This document shows positions 55,886 through 64,000 of a DNA stretch of 64,000 nt, in pieces. The notes beneath the pieces were generated by a model, which was not told the DNA's origin, searched no databases, and worked only from the letters and a program-made list of their open reading frames with translations. The stretch's first letter is position 1, and each line of letters begins with the position of its first letter. The DNA is from Rhizobium sp. AC27/96 (GTDB taxonomy: Bacteria > Pseudomonadota > Alphaproteobacteria > Rhizobiales > Rhizobiaceae): positions 496,001 to 560,000 of the forward strand of contig NZ_LXKN01000001.1 of the NCBI RefSeq assembly GCF_001692325.1, read 5' to 3'. The position numbers and the translations under genes were made by a program.

Positions 55886-56857
55886 ATGGCTGACGCGACT
55901 CAGACGGCTGGCTTCCAGGCACTGGATACCAGCGCCAGCACCAGGAAATTCCGGATGCAAGACCGGATTTTCTATTTCTTGACGCTTGGCTCGGCTTCTC
56001 TTGTCGTGCTTCTGCTGCTGGCAATCATTGCGGTTCTTGTCGTCACTGCCTTGCCAACCTTCCAGGCCTTCGGATTTTCGTTCCTCTGGGGGACAAAGTG
56101 GAGCGCTCCCGCCGAGATCTACGGCGCCGTGCCCGCCGTGGTCGGTACGCTAGTGAGTTCGCTCATCGCCATGCTGATTGCCGTTCCCATGGGCATCGGC
56201 ATCGCCATCTTCCTCACGGAACTTTGCCCCGGTAGCCTACGCCGTCCGATCAGCACGGCCATCGAGCTTCTGGCCGGTGTTCCCTCCATCATCTACGGCA
56301 TCGTCGGTCTGTTCATTCTGGTGCCGCTGATGCAGACCTATATCCTGCCGTTCCTTATCATGACAGTTGGCCAGGTGCCGGTGATCGGCCTGCTGTTCCA
56401 GCCGCCGGCGCCGGGTGTCGGCCTGTTGACCGCAAGTCTCGTGCTGGCCGTTATGATCCTGCCCTTCATCACCGCGATCTCTCGCGACGTGTTCACCACC
56501 GTGCCGCCAATGCTGCGTGAATCCGCTTACGGCATGGGCATGACCACATGGGAAGTGGCTCGCCACATTCTAATCCCCTATACACGCCGCGGCCTTGTCG
56601 GCGGCATCATGCTCGGCCTTGGCCGCGCGCTCGGCGAAACCATGGCCGTCACTTTTGTCATCGGCTCGGTGAGCCGTCTGCAATCGTCGATCATCTCGCC
56701 GTCCACCACCATTTCCGCCCAGATCGCGAACAACTTCGGCGATGCCGACGGTCTTCAATTGTCGAGCCTGATTGCGCTCGGCCTGCTCCTGTTCGTCCTT
56801 TCCTTCTGCGTGCTTGCAGCGGCGAGATGGATGATCGGCCGCGGCGACTCGCACTGA
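55886..56857 (+). CDS. pstC: Phosphate ABC transporter permease PstC
   Basis: A 323-residue inner membrane permease with six main helices. The ABC-permease contact loop is RESAYGMGMTTWEVARHILI near residue 215, and VPMGIGIAIFLTELCPGSLR is near the start. It pairs with PstA to form the phosphate channel. The N-terminal cytoplasmic part is short, about 40 residues, compared with the longer PstC proteins of some relatives. It starts 23 bases after the pstS hairpin and ends ten bases before pstA. Confidence 0.93.
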   Translation: MADATQTAGFQALDTSASTRKFRMQDRIFYFLTLGSASLVVLLLLAIIAVLVVTALPTFQAFGFSFLWGTKWSAPAEIYGAVPAVVGTLVSSLIAMLIAVPMGIGIAIFLTELCPGSLRRPISTAIELLAGVPSIIYGIVGLFILVPLMQTYILPFLIMTVGQVPVIGLLFQPPAPGVGLLTASLVLAVMILPFITAISRDVFTTVPPMLRESAYGMGMTTWEVARHILIPYTRRGLVGGIMLGLGRALGETMAVTFVIGSVSRLQSSIISPSTTISAQIANNFGDADGLQLSSLIALGLLLFVLSFCVLAAARWMIGRGDSH

Positions 56858-56867
56858 GGAAAAAAAC

Positions 56868-57719
56868 ATGGAAAATGCAATTCGTCAGAGCATCGTGTCG
56901 CGGCGTTACGGGAAGAACCGGGTGATGATGGCCCTGTGCTTCATCGCGGCTGTCCTCGGCATATTCTTTCTCAGTGTGATCCTTGTGAGCCTGCTTTATC
57001 GCGGCGTATCGGCACTGAGCCTCGACGTGTTCACCATGTCGATCCCGGCTCAGGGCTCGCGCGGCGGCCTGATCAACGCAATCTACGGCACCGTGCTGGT
57101 CACCGGCTGCGCCATCCTGATCGCCGCGCCGATCGGAATTCTCGCCGGCACCTATCTGGTCGAGTATGCCAACGGCAGCAAGCTTGCCGAGGCCGCCAAG
57201 TTCCTCAACGACATCCTGCTGTCCGCCCCCTCGATAATCATCGGCGTGTTCGTTTATGGCGCGGTGGTCGTGCCCATGCGCGGCAATTCCGCTTTTGCCG
57301 GTGTCCTTGCGCTGGCGCTGATCGCCCTTCCGGTGGTCAATCGCACCACACAGGATATGCTGTTGCTGGTGCCGAATGCGCTTCGTGAGGCGACGGCCGC
57401 GCTCGGCGCGCCGCGCTGGAAGTCCATGGTGATGGTGATCTACCGCTCTGCCTGGACGGGCATTCTCACCGGCATCCTGCTGGCCGTCGCCCGCATCAGC
57501 GGCGAAACCGCACCGCTTCTCTTCACAGCCGGTTACAGCAAGTTTATGAATGCAGGCTTGACCGGTCCAATCGCCACGCTGCCGGTTGCGATCAATACGC
57601 TCGCCGCTGATGCAGGCGAGGATCTGAAACAACTGGCCTGGGCCGGCGCGTTGATCATCACCGTTGCCATCCTTGCCCTCAACATCCTTGCCCGTGTCTT
57701 GAGTGGGCGCCGCCAATGA
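56868..57719 (+). CDS. pstA: Phosphate ABC transporter permease PstA
   Basis: A 283-residue inner membrane permease. The coupling loop [20 protein letters not shown] at about residue 175 and [20 protein letters not shown] match PstA. It forms the membrane channel with PstC. Ten bases separate it from pstC, and its TGA overlaps the pstB ATG (ATGA), so the two are translationally coupled. Length is usual for short PstA forms. Confidence 0.93.
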   Translation: MENAIRQSIVSRRYGKNRVMMALCFIAAVLGIFFLSVILVSLLYRGVSALSLDVFTMSIPAQGSRGGLINAIYGTVLVTGCAILIAAPIGILAGTYLVEYANGSKLAEAAKFLNDILLSAPSIIIGVFVYGAVVVPMRGNSAFAGVLALALIALPVVNRTTQDMLLLVPNALREATAALGAPRWKSMVMVIYRSAWTGILTGILLAVARISGETAPLLFTAGYSKFMNAGLTGPIATLPVAINTLAADAGEDLKQLAWAGALIITVAILALNILARVLSGRRQ

Positions 57720-58585
57720 CGCAGCCGCTGAACGATAGGAATGAGACCATGAACATGAGCGACAGCAATTTCCAAAGCGTCAACACACAGCCGGGGAAGG
57801 ACGCCGCGTCCCAGTCGGATCTCGGCGCGCTCGCGAAACTCGAGGTGAAGAAACTCGATTTCACCTATCAGAACGGCCATCGCGTTCTGAAGGATGTGAA
57901 CATGAACATCCGCAAAAATGCGGTCACCGCGTTCATCGGTCCTTCGGGTTGCGGCAAGTCCACGCTGCTGCGCACGTTCAACCGGATGTATGATCTCTAT
58001 CCCGGCCAGACGGTTGCGGGCGAGATCCTGCTGGATGGTCGCAACATTCTCACCAAGGACGTCGATCTCAACGATCTGCGCGCCAAGGTCGGCATGGTGT
58101 TCCAGAAGCCGACGCCGTTCCCGATGACGATCTATGAAAACGTCGCCTTCGGCATCCGGCTCTATGAAAAGATCTCCAAGGCGGAGATGGACGTCCGCGT
58201 CGAAGCCGCATTGACGGAAACGGCGCTGTGGAGCGAAGTGAAGGAAAAGCTGCACCAGAGTGGACTTGGCCTTTCCGGCGGTCAGCAGCAGCGCCTCTGT
58301 ATCGCCCGCGCCATTGCCCTTCGCCCGGAAGTCCTCCTGCTCGACGAACCGACCTCGGCTCTCGACCCGATCTCGACCGCCAAGGTCGAGGAACTGGTGT
58401 CGCAGTTGAAGGGCGAGTTCACGATCGTCATCGTCACGCACAATATGCAGCAGGCAAGCCGTATCTCCGACAGCACCGCCTTCATGTATCTTGGCGAGCT
58501 GATCGAATATGGCGCCACCGAGCAGATATTCCAGGCACCGAAGGTCAAGCGCACGGAAGACTATATCACCGGTCGTTACGGCTGA
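57716..58585 (+). CDS. pstB: Phosphate ABC transporter ATP-binding protein
   Basis: A 289-residue ATPase. Walker A is [13 protein letters not shown], the ABC signature is [18 protein letters not shown] and Walker B is [20 protein letters not shown], with the switch His in [10 protein letters not shown]. It drives phosphate uptake through PstCA. The ATG at 57716 overlaps pstA by four bases; ATG codons 12 and 14 positions later are possible alternatives with a GGAATGAG site. In most rhizobia phoU and phoB follow, but here a terminator and a gene on the other strand follow. Confidence 0.95.
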   Translation: MTQPLNDRNETMNMSDSNFQSVNTQPGKDAASQSDLGALAKLEVKKLDFTYQNGHRVLKDVNMNIRKNAVTAFIGPSGCGKSTLLRTFNRMYDLYPGQTVAGEILLDGRNILTKDVDLNDLRAKVGMVFQKPTPFPMTIYENVAFGIRLYEKISKAEMDVRVEAALTETALWSEVKEKLHQSGLGLSGGQQQRLCIARAIALRPEVLLLDEPTSALDPISTAKVEELVSQLKGEFTIVIVTHNMQQASRISDSTAFMYLGELIEYGATEQIFQAPKVKRTEDYITGRYG

Positions 58586-58616
58586 TGTGGACTGACGACG
58601 ACTGTCGTTGACTTGT

Positions 58617-58645
58617 AATGGCGCGCTGATGAAGTGCGCCATTTT
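58617..58645 (+). terminator. Terminator after pstB
   Basis: AATGGCGC pairs with GCGCCATT around an eleven-base loop, then TT. It shows that the pst operon stops before any phoU gene. Confidence 0.7.
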
Positions 58646-58714
58646 GCATTTCGTGGCGCGAATGCTGTGTTCCGGTCGCCGGGCTGCACTCGTCCGTTGA
58701 GGCAGACGCTGCGG

Positions 58715-59977
58715 TTACATTCCCGCAAGCTTACCCAGGCGTCGCAGCGCGTGAATCTGGTCCTCGATCGTCGGCACCAGTTCACCGCCATCCGTCTCGG
58801 GCGGCGTATCTGCCGCCTTTGCGGTCTCCGTCTCGTTGAAGACGATGGTGCAATTGCGCCCTGCGCGCTTGGCGGCATAAAGCGCGCGGTCGGCCGAGGA
58901 GACGAGCCGGTCCCAGCTGACGGTATCGCGCGGCATCATCGCAAGGCCGACGCTGACCGTCGCCGACACCAGCGAAGGGCCTGCGAGCAGAGGAACACGG
59001 CAGAAATCGGCGCGAATGGTTTCCGCCAGCGCTTCCGCCTGCGCCTGGTCGTCTATCGGCACGAAGGCCACGAATTCCTCGCCGCCCATCCTGCCGAAGG
59101 CGCCATTGCGCGGCACGAACTGGCGCGCAATACGGGCAAACTCCGTGAGGACAATGTCGCCGGTCTGGTGGCCGTGGCGGTCGTTGATCGATTTGAAGTG
59201 ATCGAGATCGAACAGCAACGCCGCAAGCATCTGCGGTTGCCGCTGCTTGTCGCTGACCAGAATCTCGTAGTTCTCCTGAAGACCGCGCCGGTTCAGGACG
59301 CCCGTCAGCGTATCGGTGATGGAGATTGCCCGCCAGCGACGTTCGGACCGTTCCATCAGCAGCTTGCCGTTCAAGACGATGGCAACGATGATGATAAGGG
59401 CATAGCCGAGCGCTGCGTAGCCACGATAGATCAGGGCCTCTTCCATGGTCGGCCTCAGCAGTGACATCGAGACACCGGAGAGGAAACAGAAGCAGGCCAG
59501 AGCCATGAAAACGACGCCGAGCTGTCCGCGCGCGGGCTCCCGGCGGCCTTCGCCCGGATGGACCGCAAAGGCCAGCAAGGTTGCGCCGACAGCGCTCGCG
59601 AGATCGTAGAGAATGACGCGATTGACGAAGTTGTCGCTGACCCAGGGCAGGCTGACACCGACGAGCCAGATGGCGGGCGGCAGCAATGCCGACCATTCAA
59701 GCCTGCGCCTGTCCATCCACCGGAAGCCGGCAATCCAGGCGCTTTCACCCAGCAGGGCGATGGCATTGCCGATCTGGATCGACCATATGTCAGGAATGAT
59801 GCCGCGGGCCGCGACCATGGCAAAACCGATAGCGCTGACGCTGAAGCCCAATGCCCACATCAGATAGGCGGGGGATTGGCGATCATGGCGCCAGGCAAGC
59901 AGGAGCACGGTTGCCAGGGTGATGGCTTCCGAACACCAGATGGTCAGCCCTGTGGTCATGTTAAGCACGATCGGCAT
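58715..59977 (-). CDS. Membrane-bound diguanylate cyclase (GGDEF domain)
   Basis: A 420-residue protein with about six N-terminal membrane helices, resembling a MASE-like sensory part (about residues 10-195), and a C-terminal GGDEF domain. The active-site motif reads RMGGEEFVAF and the metal and base sites are in DTLTGVLNRRGL and LLFDLDHFKSINDRHGHQTG, so it should make cyclic-di-GMP. The inhibitory I-site RxxD is not present (RNGA at that position), so product inhibition may be absent. The signal sensed is unknown. It is convergent with pstB. Confidence 0.9.
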   Translation of the reverse strand: MPIVLNMTTGLTIWCSEAITLATVLLLAWRHDRQSPAYLMWALGFSVSAIGFAMVAARGIIPDIWSIQIGNAIALLGESAWIAGFRWMDRRRLEWSALLPPAIWLVGVSLPWVSDNFVNRVILYDLASAVGATLLAFAVHPGEGRREPARGQLGVVFMALACFCFLSGVSMSLLRPTMEEALIYRGYAALGYALIIIVAIVLNGKLLMERSERRWRAISITDTLTGVLNRRGLQENYEILVSDKQRQPQMLAALLFDLDHFKSINDRHGHQTGDIVLTEFARIARQFVPRNGAFGRMGGEEFVAFVPIDDQAQAEALAETIRADFCRVPLLAGPSLVSATVSVGLAMMPRDTVSWDRLVSSADRALYAAKRAGRNCTIVFNETETAKAADTPPETDGGELVPTIEDQIHALRRLGKLAGM

Positions 59978-60371
59978 CTCTCCTGGCCAGGATCATCTTG
60001 TCGGCGCGAAAGGCGGGATGGTTCCCGTGATGAGCTTATCCTTACCGAATAAGATGGTAAGTTCCTTAAGTGTCTTGGTAAATCTTAATTGTGCCCGTGG
60101 CTTCGCCGTCCCGGTGGTGTCCTTCATGTTTTCTTCATCTTGCCGCCGGGAAAAGCGGTGGGTTGTACATGGCGCGGTGCCAGACCACTTGGCGTTACGA
60201 AAACAGCGATTAGAAATGCTTTGTCAACGCTTCGTGAGGCATTACTGCTTTTTGAGGTTATGCTTTCATGTGTCTTGAAGTGCAGGGCAGGGACACTCTA
60301 TGTAGGGATAAAGGAATTTTATTCGATTCCCGGTGTTTTTGTCGCCGGGTCAAGCTTGGTAAAGGACGCAC
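59978..60371. other. Intergenic region before clpP
   Basis: No gene seen. The right half carries a heat-shock-like promoter candidate near 60274. The left half serves the divergent diguanylate cyclase gene. Short T- and A-rich stretches are present. Confidence 0.5.
60274..60303 (+). promoter_or_regulatory. Possible sigma-32 (RpoH) promoter of clpP
   Basis: CTTGAA at 60274-60279 and CTATGT at 60298-60303 are 18 bases apart, close to the alphaproteobacterial RpoH pattern CTTGAA-N-CCATNT, and they lie about 70 bases before clpP. The match is partial. Confidence 0.4.
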
Positions 60372-61004
60372 ATGAGAAATCCAGTTGATACAGCTATGGC
60401 TCTGGTGCCGATGGTTGTTGAGCAGACCAACCGTGGGGAACGGTCTTACGACATCTATTCCCGCCTGCTGAAAGAACGTATCATCTTTCTGACCGGCCCG
60501 GTTGAAGACCACATGGCAACATTGGTGTGCGCCCAGCTTCTCTTCCTCGAGGCGGAAAACCCGAAGAAGGAAATCGCGCTCTACATCAATTCGCCGGGCG
60601 GCGTCGTGACCGCTGGCATGGCAATCTACGATACGATGCAGTTCATCAAGCCCGCCGTTTCGACGCTCTGCATCGGGCAGGCCGCGTCCATGGGCTCGCT
60701 GCTGCTTGCGGCAGGCGACAAGGACATGCGTTTCGCAACGCCGAATTCCCGCATCATGGTTCACCAGCCTTCGGGCGGTTTCCAGGGGCAGGCTTCGGAC
60801 ATCGAACGCCACGCGCGCGACATCATCAAGATGAAGCGCCGCCTGAACGAAGTTTACGTCAAGCATTGCGGCCGGACCTATGAAGAGGTCGAGCAGACGC
60901 TCGATCGTGACCATTTCATGTCCTCGGATGAGGCCAAGGAATGGGGTCTGATCGACAAGGTATTGACGTCGCGTACCGAAATGGAAGGTGAAACCGCCGC
61001 GTGA
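60372..61004 (+). CDS. clpP: ATP-dependent Clp protease proteolytic subunit
   Basis: A 210-residue serine protease that forms a 14-subunit barrel and degrades proteins fed by ClpX or ClpA. The catalytic Ser is in [13 protein letters not shown] (about residue 106) and the His in [11 protein letters not shown] (about residue 131). The ATG at 60372 is at a natural start with a weak ribosome site. It is followed after about 300 bases by clpX, and lon comes next, the conserved protease block of the group. Confidence 0.95.
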   Translation: MRNPVDTAMALVPMVVEQTNRGERSYDIYSRLLKERIIFLTGPVEDHMATLVCAQLLFLEAENPKKEIALYINSPGGVVTAGMAIYDTMQFIKPAVSTLCIGQAASMGSLLLAAGDKDMRFATPNSRIMVHQPSGGFQGQASDIERHARDIIKMKRRLNEVYVKHCGRTYEEVEQTLDRDHFMSSDEAKEWGLIDKVLTSRTEMEGETAA

Positions 61005-61300
61005 TTATCCACGTGACGGTGCCTTCCATGCCACAGTTCTATCCCATTTGTGAACGAATAGGGGTTTAATGTGGAAGAGAACGCGGTAATAGTATGCATT
61101 CATGCTATGTAGCGTTTTTGTGACATGGCATTCGGCATTCGAAGGGGAATCGTTGCCACGCAGTTCCGGTGAGCCGGGCCTGCGTTCAGTACCCCGAAGG
61201 GCGCCGCGATCTGCCAGTAACGAGGGGCAGGTCCGGCGGGCGCATTGAGTGGACCGCGATTTCAGCTTGGAAATTGGCGGCGTGCTGGAAGGAAAGTGAT

Positions 61301-62578
61301 ATGAGCAAAGTCAGCGGCAGCAACGGCGGCGACTCGAAGAACACGCTTTATTGTTCGTTCTGCGGTAAGAGCCAGCATGAAGTCCGCAAATTGATTGCCG
61401 GACCGACCGTCTTCATCTGCGATGAGTGCGTTGAGCTATGCATGGACATCATCCGCGAGGAAAACAAATCCTCGATGGTGAAGTCGCGTGACGGGGTTCC
61501 GACACCGCAGGACATCATCAAGGTTCTCGACGAATACGTCATCGGCCAGCGCCAGGCGAAGAAGATCCTGTCGGTTGCCGTTCACAACCATTACAAGCGC
61601 CTCGCGCATGCGTCGAAGAACGGCGATGTCGAGTTGGCGAAGTCGAACATCATGCTCGTCGGTCCGACCGGCTGCGGCAAGACCTATCTGGCCCAGACGC
61701 TCGCCCGCATCATCGACGTGCCCTTCACCATGGCCGATGCCACGACATTGACCGAAGCCGGTTATGTCGGTGAAGACGTCGAAAACATCATCCTCAAGCT
61801 GCTGCAGGCTGCCGACTACAACGTCGAGCGCGCCCAGCGCGGCATCGTCTACATCGACGAAGTCGACAAGATTTCCCGCAAGTCGGATAATCCGTCGATC
61901 ACGCGCGACGTGTCGGGCGAGGGCGTACAGCAGGCTCTGCTGAAGATCATGGAAGGCACCGTCGCTTCGGTTCCCCCGCAGGGCGGCCGCAAGCATCCGC
62001 AGCAGGAGTTCCTGCAGGTGGATACGACCAACATCCTCTTCATCTGCGGCGGCGCCTTTGCCGGCCTCGACAAGATCATCTCCGCCCGTGGCGAGAAAAC
62101 CTCGATCGGCTTCGGCGCTACCGTCAAGGCGCAGGATGATCGCCGCGTCGGTGAAGTGCTGCGCGAACTGGAGCCGGAAGATCTGGTGAAGTTCGGCCTC
62201 ATCCCGGAATTCATCGGCCGTCTGCCTGTTCTGGCGACGTTGGAAGACCTGGATGCGGATGCGCTGATCCAGATCCTGTCGGAGCCGAAGAACGCTCTCG
62301 TCAAGCAGTACCAGCGCCTGTTCGAGATGGAAGATGTCGAACTGACCTTCCACGAAGACGCGCTGCGCGAGATTGCCCGCAGGGCGATCGTGCGCAAGAC
62401 GGGCGCTCGCGGCCTGCGCTCGATCATGGAAAAGATCCTCCTCGACACCATGTTCGACCTGCCGGCGCTGGAAGGCGTGCGCGAGGTTGTCATTTCCGAG
62501 GAAGTCGTCCGTGGCTCCGCTCGTCCGCTCTACATTTATGCCGATCGGCAGGAAGAAAAGGCCAACGCAACGGCCTGA
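61301..62578 (+). CDS. clpX: ClpX ATPase, unfoldase of ClpXP
   Basis: A 425-residue AAA+ unfoldase from the ATG at 61301 (AAGGAAAG site). An N-terminal zinc-binding domain has [14 protein letters not shown] and CDECVELC. The ATPase has Walker A GPTGCGKT and Walker B VYIDEVDK, and the arginine-finger sensor regions near [11 protein letters not shown] follow. It recognises tagged substrates and feeds them to ClpP. An earlier in-frame start would add 44 residues that do not match the family. A terminator follows. Confidence 0.95.
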   Translation: MSKVSGSNGGDSKNTLYCSFCGKSQHEVRKLIAGPTVFICDECVELCMDIIREENKSSMVKSRDGVPTPQDIIKVLDEYVIGQRQAKKILSVAVHNHYKRLAHASKNGDVELAKSNIMLVGPTGCGKTYLAQTLARIIDVPFTMADATTLTEAGYVGEDVENIILKLLQAADYNVERAQRGIVYIDEVDKISRKSDNPSITRDVSGEGVQQALLKIMEGTVASVPPQGGRKHPQQEFLQVDTTNILFICGGAFAGLDKIISARGEKTSIGFGATVKAQDDRRVGEVLRELEPEDLVKFGLIPEFIGRLPVLATLEDLDADALIQILSEPKNALVKQYQRLFEMEDVELTFHEDALREIARRAIVRKTGARGLRSIMEKILLDTMFDLPALEGVREVVISEEVVRGSARPLYIYADRQEEKANATA

Positions 62579-62603
62579 TGTCTTCATCGACGATCACGAA
62601 TCG

Positions 62604-62629
62604 GGGGCTCGTCATGGACGGGCCCCTTT
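62604..62629 (+). terminator. Terminator after clpX
   Basis: GGGGCTCGTC pairs with GACGGGCCCC (one wobble) around a three-base loop and is followed by TTT. Confidence 0.75.
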
Positions 62630-62892
62630 CTGTTTGAAAAATCGTACAGTTTGCTGATAAAGTCTTGGATAAGCTGATGGGAACGCCATCAAAGCTGGTT
62701 GTGAAGAGCGCCTGCTGCGGCCATCATGCCATGATTCTGGAGCATCCGGTGATTTGGGCATGAGCCCGGTATTTTCCTTCGGATTCCGCTTCGCCGGTGA
62801 TTGTTTGAGTGGCTGGGCTTCGGTGTTTGTTGTTGCGTTCCTCCTCGTAAACAAGCGGGGCTGCCGTGTGACGGTGGCATGTCTCGCGTGAC

Positions 62893-62921
62893 TTGAAATA
62901 GGTAGTGTGAAGCTCCACTTG
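62893..62921 (+). promoter_or_regulatory. Possible sigma-32 (RpoH) promoter of lon
   Basis: CTTGAA at 62893-62898 and CCACTT at 62916-62921 are 17 bases apart, close to the alphaproteobacterial heat-shock pattern. They lie about 80 bases before the lon ATG. The -10 is imperfect. Confidence 0.45.
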
Positions 62922-62999
62922 TTTATCAAGTGAGAGAGCCGGCTAATCCTCCCCCAGCTGGCAGAGAGCCCGGGAACGGGACGACGGAAAGGAAATAAC

Positions 63000-64000
63000 A
63001 TGACTAAGAAAACGTCTGCGGCACATGAGAGCATTGCCTATCCGGTATTGCCGTTGCGCGACATCGTGGTTTTCCCACACATGATCGTGCCGCTGTTCGT
63101 CGGACGGGAGAAATCCATTCGCGCGCTGGAAGAGGTCATGGGTTCCGACAAGCAGATCATGCTGGTCACCCAGATCAATGCCAGTGACGACGATCCCGCA
63201 CCGGACGCCATCCACAAGGTGGGCACGGTTGCCAATGTTCTGCAGCTGCTGAAACTGCCCGACGGTACCGTCAAGGTGCTGGTCGAAGGCCGTGCGCGTG
63301 CAGAGATCGACGAATATACCAGCCGCGAAGACTTCTACGAAGCTCTCGGTCATACGCTCAACGAGCCGGAAGAGGATCAGGTCGAGCTTGAGGCGCTGAG
63401 CCGTTCGGTCGTTTCCGAATTCGAGAGCTATGTGAAGCTCAACAAGAAGATTTCGCCGGAAGTGGTTGGCGCTGCCAGCCAGATCGACGACTATTCGAAG
63501 CTGGCCGACACCGTCGCATCGCATCTGTCGATCAAGATCACCGAGAAGCAGGAGATGCTGGAAACCACCAGCGTCAAGGCTCGCCTCGAAAAGGCGCTCG
63601 GCTTCATGGAAGGCGAGATTTCGGTTCTGCAGGTCGAGAAGCGCATCCGCTCGCGCGTCAAGCGCCAGATGGAGAAGACCCAGCGCGAATACTACCTGAA
63701 TGAGCAGATGAAGGCGATCCAGAAGGAGCTCGGCGACGGCGAGGAAGGCCGCGACGAGATGGCCGAACTGGAAGAGCGCATCTCCAAGACGAAGCTGTCG
63801 AAGGAAGCCAAGGAAAAGGCCGATGCCGAGCTGAAGAAGCTCCGGCAGATGAGCCCGATGTCGGCTGAAGCGACCGTCGTGCGCAACTATCTCGACTGGC
63901 TGCTGGGCATCCCCTGGCACAAGAAGTCGAAGGTCAAGGCTGATCTGAACAATGCCGAGAAGATCCTCGAAGCCGATCACTTCGGTCTCGACAAGGTCAA
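63000..64000 (+). CDS. lon: Lon protease, N-terminal part (continues past the window)
   Basis: The first 333 codons of an ATP-dependent serine protease, starting at ATG 63000 (GGAAAGGAAATAAC before it). The N-terminal substrate-binding domain is seen (YPVLPLRDIVVFPHMIVPLF), followed by a long coiled coil (VEKRIRSRVKRQMEKTQREY), ending around DWLLGIPWHKKSKV just before the ATPase. Walker motifs and the catalytic Ser-Lys pair lie outside the window. Lon degrades damaged proteins and regulators. It follows clpX in a conserved block. Confidence 0.95.
   Translation, partial: MTKKTSAAHESIAYPVLPLRDIVVFPHMIVPLFVGREKSIRALEEVMGSDKQIMLVTQINASDDDPAPDAIHKVGTVANVLQLLKLPDGTVKVLVEGRARAEIDEYTSREDFYEALGHTLNEPEEDQVELEALSRSVVSEFESYVKLNKKISPEVVGAASQIDDYSKLADTVASHLSIKITEKQEMLETTSVKARLEKALGFMEGEISVLQVEKRIRSRVKRQMEKTQREYYLNEQMKAIQKELGDGEEGRDEMAELEERISKTKLSKEAKEKADAELKKLRQMSPMSAEATVVRNYLDWLLGIPWHKKSKVKADLNNAEKILEADHFGLDKV

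Larger units (their letters stand above)
62579..62999. other. Intergenic region between clpX and lon
   Basis: No convincing gene. It holds the clpX terminator, a possible RpoH promoter at 62893-62921 and a short hairpin CACTTG/CAAGTG at 62917-62933 in what would be the lon leader. Confidence 0.5.

Noticed and set aside
61436..62587. A 383-residue open frame antisense to clpX
   Set aside because: clpX is complete with zinc, Walker A and Walker B motifs; the antisense frame lacks a start context and a fold.

Overview
The window reads as a continuous stretch of chromosome from an alphaproteobacterium of the order Hyphomicrobiales, most probably a Rhizobium-type member of the Rhizobiaceae. This rests on gene content and order: the glyA-nrdR-ribD-ribE / ribH-nusB block, an LdtR-type MarR regulator beside an L,D-transpeptidase, an Omp2-type porin, a BA14K-like small protein, a Bpt-type aminoacyl transferase, clpP-clpX-lon, and intergenic repeats that start like the GCATGATGCCGAAAA elements scattered through Rhizobium genomes. 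The species call is an inference. I see no rRNA, CRISPR array, prophage or intact insertion sequence; one tRNA (Pro-GGG) is present.

Layout. 1-5.5 kb: the 3' end of parC, an AbrB-type antitoxin with a Doc toxin and a palindromic operator candidate, an EamA transporter, bpt, an RDD membrane protein, hemB and a small membrane protein. 5.6-8 kb: ldtR and the Tat-exported L,D-transpeptidase ldtP, for cell wall remodelling. 8-16.8 kb: glyA, nrdR and riboflavin genes, interrupted by two GNAT acetyltransferases and a cupin on the other strand, then ribH, nusB and the proton-pumping pyrophosphatase hppA. 16.9-22.2 kb: bamE, a cytochrome bc1 assembly chaperone, a YceD protein, plsX-fabH, ihfA and a MerR regulator. 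22.5-27 kb: a porin and a run of small exported proteins around tRNA-Pro, including a nuclease-fold protein that has lost its catalytic residues. 27.2-28.6 kb: a PHB-depolymerase-like esterase and a small HTH protein.

28.7-38.2 kb is an exopolysaccharide locus. An initiating undecaprenyl-phosphate sugar transferase, two GT4 glycosyltransferases, a Wzy-like polymerase and a Wza-type exporter lie on the minus strand. A Wzz/ExoP-type co-polymerase with a degenerate ATPase domain is divergent, and a CelD-like acetyltransferase follows it. 38.3-49.7 kb is mostly housekeeping: ctaA, a DUF2778 envelope protein, argC, an agmatinase, a Bcr/CflA exporter, rplM-rpsI behind a possible attenuator, another EamA transporter and an 840-base AT-rich gap.

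49.9-58.6 kb joins metabolism to arsenic and phosphate handling: metY, then a tightly overlapping ars operon (arsR, a shrunken arsC remnant, acr3, arsC, arsH), a cupin, and pstSCAB behind a Pho box but without phoU or phoB. Since arsenate enters through phosphate transporters, this pairing may be functional. The window closes with a diguanylate cyclase and the proteolysis block clpP, clpX and the start of lon, two of which have heat-shock-like promoter motifs.
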